This document shows positions 27,286 through 35,820 of a stretch of 64,000 nt of DNA, in pieces (position 1 is the stretch's first letter; each line of letters opens with the position of its first letter). The position numbers were made by a program, and so were the translations under genes. The stretch is from Enterococcus haemoperoxidus ATCC BAA-382. Lineage in GTDB: Bacteria > Bacillota > Bacilli > Lactobacillales > Enterococcaceae. Where the stretch lies: contig NZ_KE136479.1 of assembly GCF_000407165.1 (NCBI RefSeq), forward strand, positions 321,464 to 385,463, in the 5' to 3' direction. The notes under the pieces are model-generated. The model saw only the letters and a program-made list of their open reading frames with translations. It ran no database searches and was not told where the DNA came from.

Positions 27286-29586
27286 ATGGAACATAAACAA
27301 AATGTGACGACAGTTTTATCAGCAGTAGACAATAATTTTTTTAAAACATTAGCTAGCGCTGATGATGCACTTAACAACACTAAAGGAACATCAAATCGTT
27401 TATACGAATCTTTTACTAAATTAGCATCATATAATATCTCACCTCAGAGTTTCGAGATTTTCAAGCAAAGTGCACAAGATGCTTCAACTATGGTGGATAA
27501 CCTTGGGGAAAAACTCAAAAAAAGATTTACTCCAGTTATTGAAAAGCCAAATTTGACAGGGATGATAGAGACTGTCGATAAAACAATTGCTGATATCAAC
27601 AGCAAGCTGAAACAATTTCACATGCCTAGCTTGGGAAAAATGATGAGTGGAGACGACTCGGTTTTTGGGAATATTAACGGCAATATAGATAAAGTAACAC
27701 AATCGTTTAGCGGAATGACTCAAAGTTTTGGTGATAAGCAGAAACAAATGATTTCAGGTATGTCAAACTGGAAACAAAATCTTACTGGATTTACAGAAAA
27801 TACTAAATATCAAATGAAGTTATTTACGATGGCTATGCGGACAGAAGGTTCTCCCATCGATAAATTAGGTACCGCGTTTGATGCAGTTTCTACAAAAGTT
27901 TCAACAGGTTTTTCAAAAATGTATCAAAGCTCTGGAATGATGGGTTCAGCATTTAGGCAAGTTGGTGAAGGCTTCAATGGTGTAAAAGATTATATGAGTG
28001 GTCTACCTGAAAGTGCAAGATACCAAATGAAGCTCTTAGGGATGCACATAAGAAGTGAGCATCCAGCTTTGGCTGAATTAGGAGCCAAGTTTTCAGATAT
28101 GTCTTCTCAAGTTGGTGGAACGATTTCTAATGTTACTTCTAAATTTGGTGCTTTGGGAGGGAAATTCACCGATACAATTACAAATTCCAAATTGTTAAAA
28201 TCAACATTTAGCGGAATAGGAACAACCTTACAAGGGTCTGCTAATGTAGGAACAACAGCTATGACTTCTATGGTTCAGGGATTATCATCTGTTTTTGGAT
28301 TTGCTTTAAAAGCCTTAGGACCAGCGGCTATTTTAGGTGTTGCTTTAGCTGGTTTTGGATTGCTAGACAGCCAGTTTGATGGTCAAATCGGCAAGATGAT
28401 AGAAACAGCAACCACAAAAGGCCCAGCTATTATTGCAGGGTTTGTACAAGGAATTATAGAAAAGCTTCCAGAGTTGATGGAGACAGGTACGCAATTAATA
28501 GCCGGCTTGGCAGAAGCTATCGCTGTAAATCTACCTGTAATCATGCAAAGTGCAGTTGATCTGATTGGCGCACTAGTTCAAGGTGTAATTGAAAGCTTAC
28601 CTACCTTGATTCCAGCAGCACTGATGTTGATTGAATCATTAGCCACTAGTTTATTATCGGCAGCACCACAACTATTATTGACGGGATTAGATTTGTTGAT
28701 TGCTTTAGTCGATGGGATTTTAGCGAATAAGGATCAGATTGTTACTACTGTAACAACTATTATTGAAGCATTCACCACAAATATCACGAATAAATTACCA
28801 GAAATTATTAAAAAAGGTGTTGAGGTTTTAACAAAACTTGCAGAAGGGATCGCCTCTGTATTACCCACTTTGATACCAGTCGCTATAGAAGCAATTGCAA
28901 CTTTAGTAGGAACACTATTAGAGCAGTTACCAACATTAATTGATGCAGCAATAAAAATTGTTGCAACGTTGTGCAAAGGATTATGGGATAATCTACCAGA
29001 AATTTTATCAGCAGCTGGTAAGTTGTTGGGGACTTTTGTTGAAGGGATTATTGGACTTTTACCAGATATTGCTAGTGCAGGATTGAGAATGGGTAACGAA
29101 ATAATCAAAGAACTTACAGGAGTAGATTTATTTGAAATTGGTGGCAATATAATTCAAGGCTTGATCGACGGTATCGGAGGGATGGCTAAAGCAGCATTAG
29201 ATGCAGTTATGAACATTGGTAAAAGTATTGGAGATGCATTTAAAGGTCTTTTCAAAATCCATTCACCATCTCGTTGGATGCGAGACGAAATCGGCGCAAT
29301 GTTACCAGCAGGTCTAGCTATTGGTATTGAACGAAATGCTCATGTAGTTGACCAACCAATGGATAAATTAGCTTCTCAAATCATGCTGCCAAGCTTAGAT
29401 AGCCTAGATCAACAGTTAGAAACGATTCAAGATGTATCTGTCCAATCCAGCAGCAAACAAATGATGATCCAAACTAAACAACCTGCAACCTTCAATATCA
29501 AACTCGGCAATCAACAATTCAAAGCCTTTGTTTCTGATATTTCAGAAGCAATGGGACAAGATTCTGCTATTAACTTAGCATTTTAG
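27286..29586 (+). CDS. Phage tail tape measure protein
   Basis: 766 aa; sets tail length and is ejected ahead of DNA in phages. The N-terminal 330 residues are Ser/Met/Lys-rich and helical with two related SARYQMKL/TKYQMKLF blocks. A strongly hydrophobic segment (FGFALKALGPAAILGVALAG) follows, then long repeats of the pattern LIxGLxxAIxxxLPxxI through about residue 600. The C-terminus has FKIHSPSRWMRDEIGAMLPAGLAIGI, split here as FKIHSPSRWM and GLAIGIERNA, diagnostic of Gram-positive siphophage tape measures. At roughly 0.15 nm per residue the tail would be about 115 nm. Confidence 0.92.
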   Translation: MEHKQNVTTVLSAVDNNFFKTLASADDALNNTKGTSNRLYESFTKLASYNISPQSFEIFKQSAQDASTMVDNLGEKLKKRFTPVIEKPNLTGMIETVDKTIADINSKLKQFHMPSLGKMMSGDDSVFGNINGNIDKVTQSFSGMTQSFGDKQKQMISGMSNWKQNLTGFTENTKYQMKLFTMAMRTEGSPIDKLGTAFDAVSTKVSTGFSKMYQSSGMMGSAFRQVGEGFNGVKDYMSGLPESARYQMKLLGMHIRSEHPALAELGAKFSDMSSQVGGTISNVTSKFGALGGKFTDTITNSKLLKSTFSGIGTTLQGSANVGTTAMTSMVQGLSSVFGFALKALGPAAILGVALAGFGLLDSQFDGQIGKMIETATTKGPAIIAGFVQGIIEKLPELMETGTQLIAGLAEAIAVNLPVIMQSAVDLIGALVQGVIESLPTLIPAALMLIESLATSLLSAAPQLLLTGLDLLIALVDGILANKDQIVTTVTTIIEAFTTNITNKLPEIIKKGVEVLTKLAEGIASVLPTLIPVAIEAIATLVGTLLEQLPTLIDAAIKIVATLCKGLWDNLPEILSAAGKLLGTFVEGIIGLLPDIASAGLRMGNEIIKELTGVDLFEIGGNIIQGLIDGIGGMAKAALDAVMNIGKSIGDAFKGLFKIHSPSRWMRDEIGAMLPAGLAIGIERNAHVVDQPMDKLASQIMLPSLDSLDQQLETIQDVSVQSSSKQMMIQTKQPATFNIKLGNQQFKAFVSDISEAMGQDSAINLAF

Positions 29587-29599
29587 AAGGAGGGAAAAC

Positions 29600-30367
29600 A
29601 TGTATTATTTTGAAGACACAACTAAAAAAGTCCATAAAGATGATTTGATCCTTCCTTCTTCAGCCATGATGTATGATGGTGTTTATCTCGAAAAAATGAT
29701 CGATGGTTATCGTACTTTAGCGGTAACAGGTAGAGAAATGCTGTCACTTACGGTAGAAACGCAAGAAACCCAAGTTGGAAGTATTAAATTAAATCAAAAA
29801 TTACCCGCTCGAACAATTAAAGTGACCTATCAGTTGATTGGAAAAGATGCTAAAGAGGTTCAAAAAAAATACCATCAATTGATGCAATTGCTTTATAAAG
29901 AGTCGGCTGTTGAAATTCGCTTTAAAGATGAATTAGATTATCATTATCACGGACAATATATGACAACAGATGAAGTTCGTGGAGATACTAATAGTATCAT
30001 TGCAAGCTTTGAAATTCTTTGTACCGATCCCAAGAAATATTCGGTGTTACTGAAAACGGACGGACCCATTACAACCTATTTACCCTATCAAACGATACCA
30101 GAAAAAATCAAAGTGACGATTGTCGCTTTTGGTCCTTTAAAGATTACAAACGGCGACCAAACAATTAAAATCACTAGCTACAATTTAAGCGCAGGCGATC
30201 AAGTTGTGTTTGATTTTTTAAAAGGCAAAGTTTTTGTAAATGAATTGGATCAAACTTTTTTACTCGATTTAGAAAGCGATTTTGAAAATTTTAGTATTAA
30301 AGAAGGTCAAACTGTTCAGTGTAATAATGGCAAAATGACCATCTCTTATCGGGAGGTACAGCTATGA
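29600..30367 (+). CDS. Distal tail protein (Dit family)
   Basis: 255 aa, with an N-terminal belt-like domain (LPARTIKVTYQLIG, FKDELDYHYHGQY) and GDTNSIIASFEILCTDPKKY, typical of Sipho_tail/Dit proteins that form the hexameric hub between tube and tip. Starts after AAGGAGGG, and its stop overlaps the ATG of the next gene. Confidence 0.88.
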   Translation: MYYFEDTTKKVHKDDLILPSSAMMYDGVYLEKMIDGYRTLAVTGREMLSLTVETQETQVGSIKLNQKLPARTIKVTYQLIGKDAKEVQKKYHQLMQLLYKESAVEIRFKDELDYHYHGQYMTTDEVRGDTNSIIASFEILCTDPKKYSVLLKTDGPITTYLPYQTIPEKIKVTIVAFGPLKITNGDQTIKITSYNLSAGDQVVFDFLKGKVFVNELDQTFLLDLESDFENFSIKEGQTVQCNNGKMTISYREVQL

Positions 30368-33171
30368 ATAAAAGCGTTTATTTTTTTGATGAGCGGCAAC
30401 ATTTACTCCGAATCGTTAAAGAAAATGAGCTGATAGAAGTCATCCAGGAAAAAGAAATTACATCGAGTAAAAACGAATTGATGAATGATACGCTAAATGT
30501 ATCTACCGTATATGACGAAGAGCTGAAACAAGCGGTCTACATGGCTGTGAAAGAAGTAGCAACTTCATATAGTTTATATAGAATTATTTTAGATAGTGAA
30601 GAGGAAAATCTTTTATCCTTTGTAGGTATTAGTTTTGCACCTGACGAGTTAGATTCTTATGTTGTCAAAAATGTTCAAGTGAAAAATGGCTCAATTAAAA
30701 ATACGATTCAAAAACTGTTGGCAGAAACAGAATGGCGTTTGGGTAAAATCGATTCAAATTTGCCTTCATTAACAGAAGATTTTAGCTTCCTATCTGTGCG
30801 TGATGCATTAAAAAATATTCAAGCACAAGGGTGCGAAATTCTGTTCAAATATAAAATCGATGGTATCGGTATTACGGATAAGTGGCTGGAAGTCTATCGT
30901 GAAATTGGGGAACAAAGCAAACAACGTTTTACCTATGGGGAAAAAGCGTTAAGCATTGTAAAAGAACAAGACCGTAATCAGGTTTACACAAGTTTAATCG
31001 GTCGCGGACGTGGCGAAGATGTGGGCGATGGTAAAGGCAAACGAATCGAATTTACTAATGTAGAGTGGAAAAAAGCCAATGGCAAGCCTTTGAATAAACC
31101 CAAAGGACAAAATTGGCTGGAATTTCCCGAGATGACCAAACAATATGGTATCCCGCTAAAAAATGGTGGGATGCGAAGACGGGAAAAAGTCATTACATTT
31201 GATGAAGAAGAAAGTCCAGAAAAATTGCTACAAAAAACATATGATTCGCTTGTTGAATATTCTCGTCCGCTCGTTCAATTTAAAACTGAGATTTTAGGTG
31301 GAGACACGATTGGTAATACCGTAACGATTCATCGTCATGATCGAAACTATCATTACCAAACTCGAATCTTCAAGGTGAAAATTGATCGTTTAACAGGGAA
31401 AGTCGAAGCAGGTTTAGGAGATAATATTAAGAAGAGCATTTCAAAAGTTACTTCGGATCTCAAAGGAAATGTAGATTCATTGGAAGAGAAAAAGATGACT
31501 TTTTATGATTCTGAAGAAATTTCCAAATGGCAAGATGATATTATTCGTGGTGCCAAAGGCGGTTCTATAAAATTAATGAATGGAATTGAAACAGGAAAAT
31601 CCAATAACCGTGAACCTTATCAACAAGTCTTTATGGATGGAAATTCGTTAGAGAATAGTAAACATTTTTTAATCATGAACTCTGATGGCATAGGCTTTGT
31701 TAAAGATAAATTTACAAATACGCCTAAAACAGCTTGGACGATTGATGGAAAGTTTAATGCTGACTTTATTCAAGCTGGCACCTTAGAAGGCGTTACTGTT
31801 CAAACAAAGAAAGATAATGATTTTCAAATCAAATTACAGTCAAATGGAACCATTGCTTTTAGAAATCAAAAAAAGAATGAAGAAGAAGGCTGGATCGGTG
31901 CTGTAATAGATGGGAAAACGAAAGAACCAGTGGGTGTTGCCATTTGTCAAATTCCGGGATATAAGTTTTCAATTGGTTCAGCGGTTTCTAAAGAAGAAAG
32001 AGCACCGAGTGCGGTGTTTGAAATCCCTAAAGAATCAAACGCAAATAAGAAAATATGGCGATTACACGGTCAAGGAGAAATTAATGGTGACTTAAATATT
32101 ACTGGCAATCTAAACATTAAAGGGAAATTGTTCCTAAACGGCAAAGAAATCACCAGTAATGGGAATGGCAGTGGTGGTAACGGAAGTACTGGTGGTGCAT
32201 ATCCGCCTGAGGTAAACACTCAAACAGATAAATTTGCTTGGGATTTGTGGAGCTTTCTAATCGCTAATGGTTATAGCCAAGCAGCTGCCGCTGGTATTTT
32301 AGGAAATGTTCAACAAGAAACTGGTGGAACGATGGACCCAAATACAGACCAAATTGGTGGACCAGCCTATGGTTTGGTGCAATGGGATGGCTCAAGTTAT
32401 CCGCTAATTGGCAGCCCAACTTGGGATGGGCGCGAGTACGTTAAACGTTTGATTGGAGCGGCGGGTATCACAAATGATTATCAATCAACATTAGCGCAAG
32501 CTAAATTAATTGATTGGTGTATGTACAACGGACAGTGGATCGGTGCGGTTAATCCAACAAGTGTTAGCAGTTTTAAGGTGATTTCAGATCCAGCCAAAGC
32601 TGCTTATGCTTTTGAAATGAATTTTGAACGCCCTAAAAATGCACACCCAGAAAGACAGGGCTATGCACAAGAATGGTATAACAAATTTAAAGAATTAAAA
32701 CCGTCAAATGGAGCAGGAAAAGCAGGACTGGATCATTTAGAATCCTTAGTTGGTCGTTATTGGGGGAATGGTCAATGTTATGCTGTACCAGCAGAATATT
32801 CAGGTTTTTTAGGAGGCTGTGGTTTGGGCGCTCAAACGAACTATCCTTTAAGTCATGTGATTGGAAATACAGAAGCGGCAGCTGATATTGGTAGCTCGTA
32901 TGATTGGGCTGCGCTTGGCTGGAAAGTTATCTATCAACCTGAGTATAAAGACTTGATGACAGGTGCCATAATCAACTGGAAACGTGGCGGAAATATTGGT
33001 GGCTTCAACGTCGACTATACGTATGGACATACAGGCGTCATCAGAGGAGTAACTGCTGGCGGATTTCAGACGTATGAACAAAATATCGGAAAAGGTCAAA
33101 TTATCGAAAGATACGACCGCGTATGGGTCGGGTCAAGCGAAATCAGTTCGATCGTAATCCCACCCAAATAA
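30364..33171 (+). CDS. Tail-associated protein (Tal) with lysozyme-like and CHAP wall-hydrolase domains
   Basis: 935 aa. Residues 1 to about 370 resemble the phage minor structural/prophage endopeptidase tail domain that forms the tail tip. A middle region (to about 600) follows, then a Gly/Ser/Asn-rich linker (about 600-612). Next is a lysozyme-like domain (about 619-775; GILGNVQQETGG, YGLVQWDG), related to the second endolysin at 46.7 kb. Last is a CHAP domain (about 788-935; C805 in GNGQCYAVPAEY, H889 in YGHTGVIRG). Two wall-cutting domains on the tip would let the tail pierce Gram-positive peptidoglycan. Coupled to dit by an ATGA overlap. Confidence 0.9.
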   Translation: MNKSVYFFDERQHLLRIVKENELIEVIQEKEITSSKNELMNDTLNVSTVYDEELKQAVYMAVKEVATSYSLYRIILDSEEENLLSFVGISFAPDELDSYVVKNVQVKNGSIKNTIQKLLAETEWRLGKIDSNLPSLTEDFSFLSVRDALKNIQAQGCEILFKYKIDGIGITDKWLEVYREIGEQSKQRFTYGEKALSIVKEQDRNQVYTSLIGRGRGEDVGDGKGKRIEFTNVEWKKANGKPLNKPKGQNWLEFPEMTKQYGIPLKNGGMRRREKVITFDEEESPEKLLQKTYDSLVEYSRPLVQFKTEILGGDTIGNTVTIHRHDRNYHYQTRIFKVKIDRLTGKVEAGLGDNIKKSISKVTSDLKGNVDSLEEKKMTFYDSEEISKWQDDIIRGAKGGSIKLMNGIETGKSNNREPYQQVFMDGNSLENSKHFLIMNSDGIGFVKDKFTNTPKTAWTIDGKFNADFIQAGTLEGVTVQTKKDNDFQIKLQSNGTIAFRNQKKNEEEGWIGAVIDGKTKEPVGVAICQIPGYKFSIGSAVSKEERAPSAVFEIPKESNANKKIWRLHGQGEINGDLNITGNLNIKGKLFLNGKEITSNGNGSGGNGSTGGAYPPEVNTQTDKFAWDLWSFLIANGYSQAAAAGILGNVQQETGGTMDPNTDQIGGPAYGLVQWDGSSYPLIGSPTWDGREYVKRLIGAAGITNDYQSTLAQAKLIDWCMYNGQWIGAVNPTSVSSFKVISDPAKAAYAFEMNFERPKNAHPERQGYAQEWYNKFKELKPSNGAGKAGLDHLESLVGRYWGNGQCYAVPAEYSGFLGGCGLGAQTNYPLSHVIGNTEAAADIGSSYDWAALGWKVIYQPEYKDLMTGAIINWKRGGNIGGFNVDYTYGHTGVIRGVTAGGFQTYEQNIGKGQIIERYDRVWVGSSEISSIVIPPK

Positions 33172-33196
33172 GCAATTTTTAGAAAGGAGTGAGCAA

Positions 33197-34072
33197 ATGT
33201 CAATTATATATCCAATTTTTTTATCAATCACACAACCAAACGATAACATTCCATCAATCATGATTCGTCAATTCGATGAAGGAACGCAAGTTTTGGATGT
33301 GACCGTAACAGAGCACGGAAAACCAAAAGACATTTCAAATTTAACCCCATTTTTTTGCGTCAAACAAGGACATCATGCAGGTCTTGGTTTATCTGAGCAA
33401 AAAGTCACGAAAATCATTGATGCAAAAAAAGGTAAATTACAATACACATTAACTAATTACGATATGCAAAATGTCGGAGAAAATATAGCTTATTTCAGCT
33501 TTAGAGAACTTCAAAAAGATCTAAGTTGGCGACAACAATTTTCCACTCGAGATTTTGCTTACCAGGTTAAAGAAAGTATTTACGATGAAGGAATCAAAGA
33601 TAGTAACTATATTTGGACGTTTGAAGAAATTTTACGCTATTTCACAGAATGGGTGAAAACCTGCCAAGAGATTTATGATGACTGGTATCTAGTCGCACAA
33701 GAAGAGCTACAGCGCATCATTGCGGAGTTTCAGACATGGATCACAACCAGTCAACAGCGCTATGATCAATGGACGGAAGTTCAACGAGCTACATTTGATC
33801 AATGGTTTGCTACAATCAAAGGGATTTTAGACGAAAATGTTGCAGGAAATCTTTTGAATCTGATTGAGGAGCTAAAACAAGCACATTTTACGTTGAAAAG
33901 TGGAGAGACAGGTGTTCTTAGAACGATTCGCGATGATAAGTTTAGCTTGAATCATACTGTAACTAAAGTCAGAACCGTTACTCATAAAAAAGAAGTATCG
34001 GCTTTGGTTATAGCTGAGATCGACAGTCAAAAGCAAAATACCTTCTTTATTCGAAAGGTGGGATCAGTATAA
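33197..34072 (+). CDS. Baseplate upper protein (BppU-like)
   Basis: 291 aa. The N-terminus (about 1-135) carries a BppU_N-like beta domain (DGTQVLDVTVTEHGK-type segment, FREL, DFAYQVKESIYDEGIKDSNYIWTFEE), followed by a helical region with repeated WTEVQR/WITTSQQRYDQW segments likely to trimerise. It anchors receptor-binding parts to the tail. The C-terminus ends RKVGSV, the codons of which form the ribosome site of the next gene; stop and start overlap (TAATG). Confidence 0.82.
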   Translation: MSIIYPIFLSITQPNDNIPSIMIRQFDEGTQVLDVTVTEHGKPKDISNLTPFFCVKQGHHAGLGLSEQKVTKIIDAKKGKLQYTLTNYDMQNVGENIAYFSFRELQKDLSWRQQFSTRDFAYQVKESIYDEGIKDSNYIWTFEEILRYFTEWVKTCQEIYDDWYLVAQEELQRIIAEFQTWITTSQQRYDQWTEVQRATFDQWFATIKGILDENVAGNLLNLIEELKQAHFTLKSGETGVLRTIRDDKFSLNHTVTKVRTVTHKKEVSALVIAEIDSQKQNTFFIRKVGSV

Positions 34073-34302
34073 TGGCTCATGAAGTAGAGATCAAAAAAGT
34101 GATGGAAACAGATGAAGCGGGCGTACAACGTCAAGTATTTCCCGAGACGCATGTTAGTGCAATCCTCGGTTTAGATAAAATCGAAACAGTAGGAGCCGGC
34201 GTAACGTCGATCAACGGAAAAACGGGCGATATTACATTAACGGCCAAGGACTTAGGGGTTCAAGGCACAAATATCACAATAGATAAGGTGGGAACAGTAT
34301 GA
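34072..34302 (+). CDS. Small tail fibre module protein
   Basis: 76 aa. The N-terminal part has FPETHVSAILGLDKI, matching the YPKTHxSAxxG motif at the start of the next two proteins. It ends with SINGKTGDITLTAKDLG, a fibre-type motif often seen in phage tail fibres, and KVGTV at the C-terminus. Likely a short fibre or adaptor subunit. Overlaps its neighbours on both sides. Confidence 0.7.
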   Translation: MAHEVEIKKVMETDEAGVQRQVFPETHVSAILGLDKIETVGAGVTSINGKTGDITLTAKDLGVQGTNITIDKVGTV

Positions 34303-34628
34303 CAGATATCGTTGAATTAAAAAGTGATGGAGCTGTTGTTTATCCTAAAACACACGTCAGTGCAGTTGAAGGGATCACAACAATCAAAGGTGAAAAAGGA
34401 GATGCAGGTCCTGCAGGGCCACAAGGTGCAGTTGGAGCAACAGGAGCGGTTGGTCCACAAGGTTTAAAAGGTGCTACTGGAGCTACAGGTCCTCAAGGTC
34501 CAGCTGGAACAAACGCAACAACAACAGCTGCAGCAACACAAACAGTCAATGGACTAATGAGTGCCGCGGATAAGAAAAAATTAGATACATTACCAACAAT
34601 AACATTTAGTAAGGTGGGAGCAGTATAA
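34299..34628 (+). CDS. Collagen-like tail fibre protein
   Basis: 109 aa. After an anchor-like N-terminus (IVELKSDGAVVYPKTHVSAV) come about a dozen Gly-X-Y triplets (GEKGDAGPAGPQGAVGATG and on), which form a triple helix in phage fibres. Next is the motif AATQTVNGLMSAADKKKLD, common in phage tail fibres. It ends SKVGAV. The overlaps with its neighbours suggest equal translation of the three fibre genes. Confidence 0.82.
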   Translation: MTDIVELKSDGAVVYPKTHVSAVEGITTIKGEKGDAGPAGPQGAVGATGAVGPQGLKGATGATGPQGPAGTNATTTAAATQTVNGLMSAADKKKLDTLPTITFSKVGAV

Positions 34629-35194
34629 TGGCAGATATTGTACAATTAGAAGAAAAAGGAAATTTACTTTACCCGAAGACGCATACAAGTGCGATTGATG
34701 GTTTTGATGAGACAGTGGTGAAAAAGACTGGGAATGAAGATATTGCTGGGGTTAAGAATTTTAAAGATGGTATACAAGTGAATAACCGTGAGATAGTTAA
34801 TAAAACTTATTTTAAAGAAATTACTAATGCTGATAGAACAGGTAATGCAGCTTCGTTTGGTAATTTATACGGTAATATTTATAGAGTAGGCAATTTAGTC
34901 AAATTACAACTAAGAATTAATTTGATAAGCAATAACAATGATGGGCAAATGATTTACAAACTACCTAAAGGATACAAAATGATAGATCAACATGCAGAAA
35001 ATTTTTATATTACGCCATGTAGTTGTATAATGTGGAATACAGTTAGCCGTTCTAAACTTTGGGGATTTGTCGAATGGAATAAAGGTGATAGCGGTTTAAG
35101 ATTTTTTACTGGAGATGTAAATACCGGAAATTCTTACGTTGAAGCAACTTGGATTACAAATGATCCGTACCCGATTGATGATAAGTTTGTATAA
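34628..35194 (+). CDS. Tail tip / receptor-binding protein candidate
   Basis: 188 aa. The N-terminus MADIVQLEEKGNLLYPKTH matches the anchor motif of the two preceding proteins. The middle has the fibre motif EDIAGVKNFKDGIQVNNREIVNK, and the C-terminal about 120 residues form a beta-rich head (YRVGNLVKLQLRINLIS, YKLPKGYKM, VEATWITNDPYP) of the kind seen in phage receptor-binding tips. Last gene of the tail operon, followed by a strong terminator. Confidence 0.72.
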   Translation: MADIVQLEEKGNLLYPKTHTSAIDGFDETVVKKTGNEDIAGVKNFKDGIQVNNREIVNKTYFKEITNADRTGNAASFGNLYGNIYRVGNLVKLQLRINLISNNNDGQMIYKLPKGYKMIDQHAENFYITPCSCIMWNTVSRSKLWGFVEWNKGDSGLRFFTGDVNTGNSYVEATWITNDPYPIDDKFV

Positions 35195-35201
35195 ATGAGG
35201 C

Positions 35202-35242
35202 GACCCAACTATTAGATGAAATCTAATAGTTGGGTCATTTTA
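35202..35242 (+). terminator. Terminator of the tail operon
   Basis: GACCCAACTATTAGAT and ATCTAATAGTTGGGTC form a perfect 16 bp stem with a 3-base loop, followed by ATTTTATT. Confidence 0.92.
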
Positions 35243-35289
35243 TTAGTAAATAATGGTGTTTCTTAGAATATTTTTTATAAAAATTTTTC

Positions 35290-35337
35290 TTGACCACTTC
35301 ACAATATCTGTCGTAATATAGTTAGGAACCGAACTAT
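35290..35337 (+). promoter_or_regulatory. Promoter and MarR-type operator of the marR-ABC operon
   Basis: -35 TTGACC (35290-35295), 18 bp, -10 TAATAT (35314-35319). An inverted repeat ATAGTT-8 nt-AACTAT (35318-35337) overlaps the -10 and start region, the usual place for autorepression by the MarR protein encoded just downstream. Confidence 0.6.
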
Positions 35338-35355
35338 TAAACAAGGAGGTAAATC

Positions 35356-35820
35356 ATGGACAGAAAAATCGGTCTAAAAATCAGAATACTAGCCAACGAA
35401 CTTAACCGAAAAGCAGCAGAAATTTTAAAAGAAGACGATGGCGAAGCCTCCTCAAGCATCCAAATGCGCATCCTCAACTTTATCCATCGACGCAATAGCC
35501 AACAAGTACCAGTCTATCAAAAAGACATAGAACAAGAATTTGATATTCGTCGATCCACTGCGACAGGTGTTCTACAAACAATGGAAAAACGCCTATTTAT
35601 CCAACGAAGCAGTTGCAAAGAAGACAACCGCTACAAAACGATCATCTTAACTGAATTAGGGCAACAAAAAGTCAAAGAAAACATCGTGAAGCTACATAAA
35701 TTCGATGAGTTACTCGTCCAAGGAATACCAGAAGAAGAATTAGTAATTTTTTTTAAATTATTGGACAAACTGTCTGAAAATAGCAAAAAAATAAATAAGG
35801 AAGGTGAACGGATTACATGA
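35356..35820 (+). CDS. MarR family transcriptional regulator
   Basis: 154 aa winged-helix protein: IEQEFDIRRSTATGVLQTMEKRLFIQR contains the recognition helix, followed by the wing DNRYKTIILTELG. It heads an operon with two ABC exporter genes (ATGA overlap with the next), so it probably senses a drug-like ligand and represses its own promoter through the inverted repeat at 35318-35337. Confidence 0.9.
   Translation: MDRKIGLKIRILANELNRKAAEILKEDDGEASSSIQMRILNFIHRRNSQQVPVYQKDIEQEFDIRRSTATGVLQTMEKRLFIQRSSCKEDNRYKTIILTELGQQKVKENIVKLHKFDELLVQGIPEEELVIFFKLLDKLSENSKKINKEGERIT

Noticed and set aside
27286-29586. Tape measure gene read as a host repeat protein or autotransporter-like surface protein
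   Set aside because: No signal peptide or wall anchor; the C-terminal HSPSRWM motif and its place after G/GT genes fix it as a tape measure protein.
34299-34628. Collagen-like protein as a surface adhesin
   Set aside because: No signal peptide or sorting signal, and it is translationally coupled inside the tail operon.
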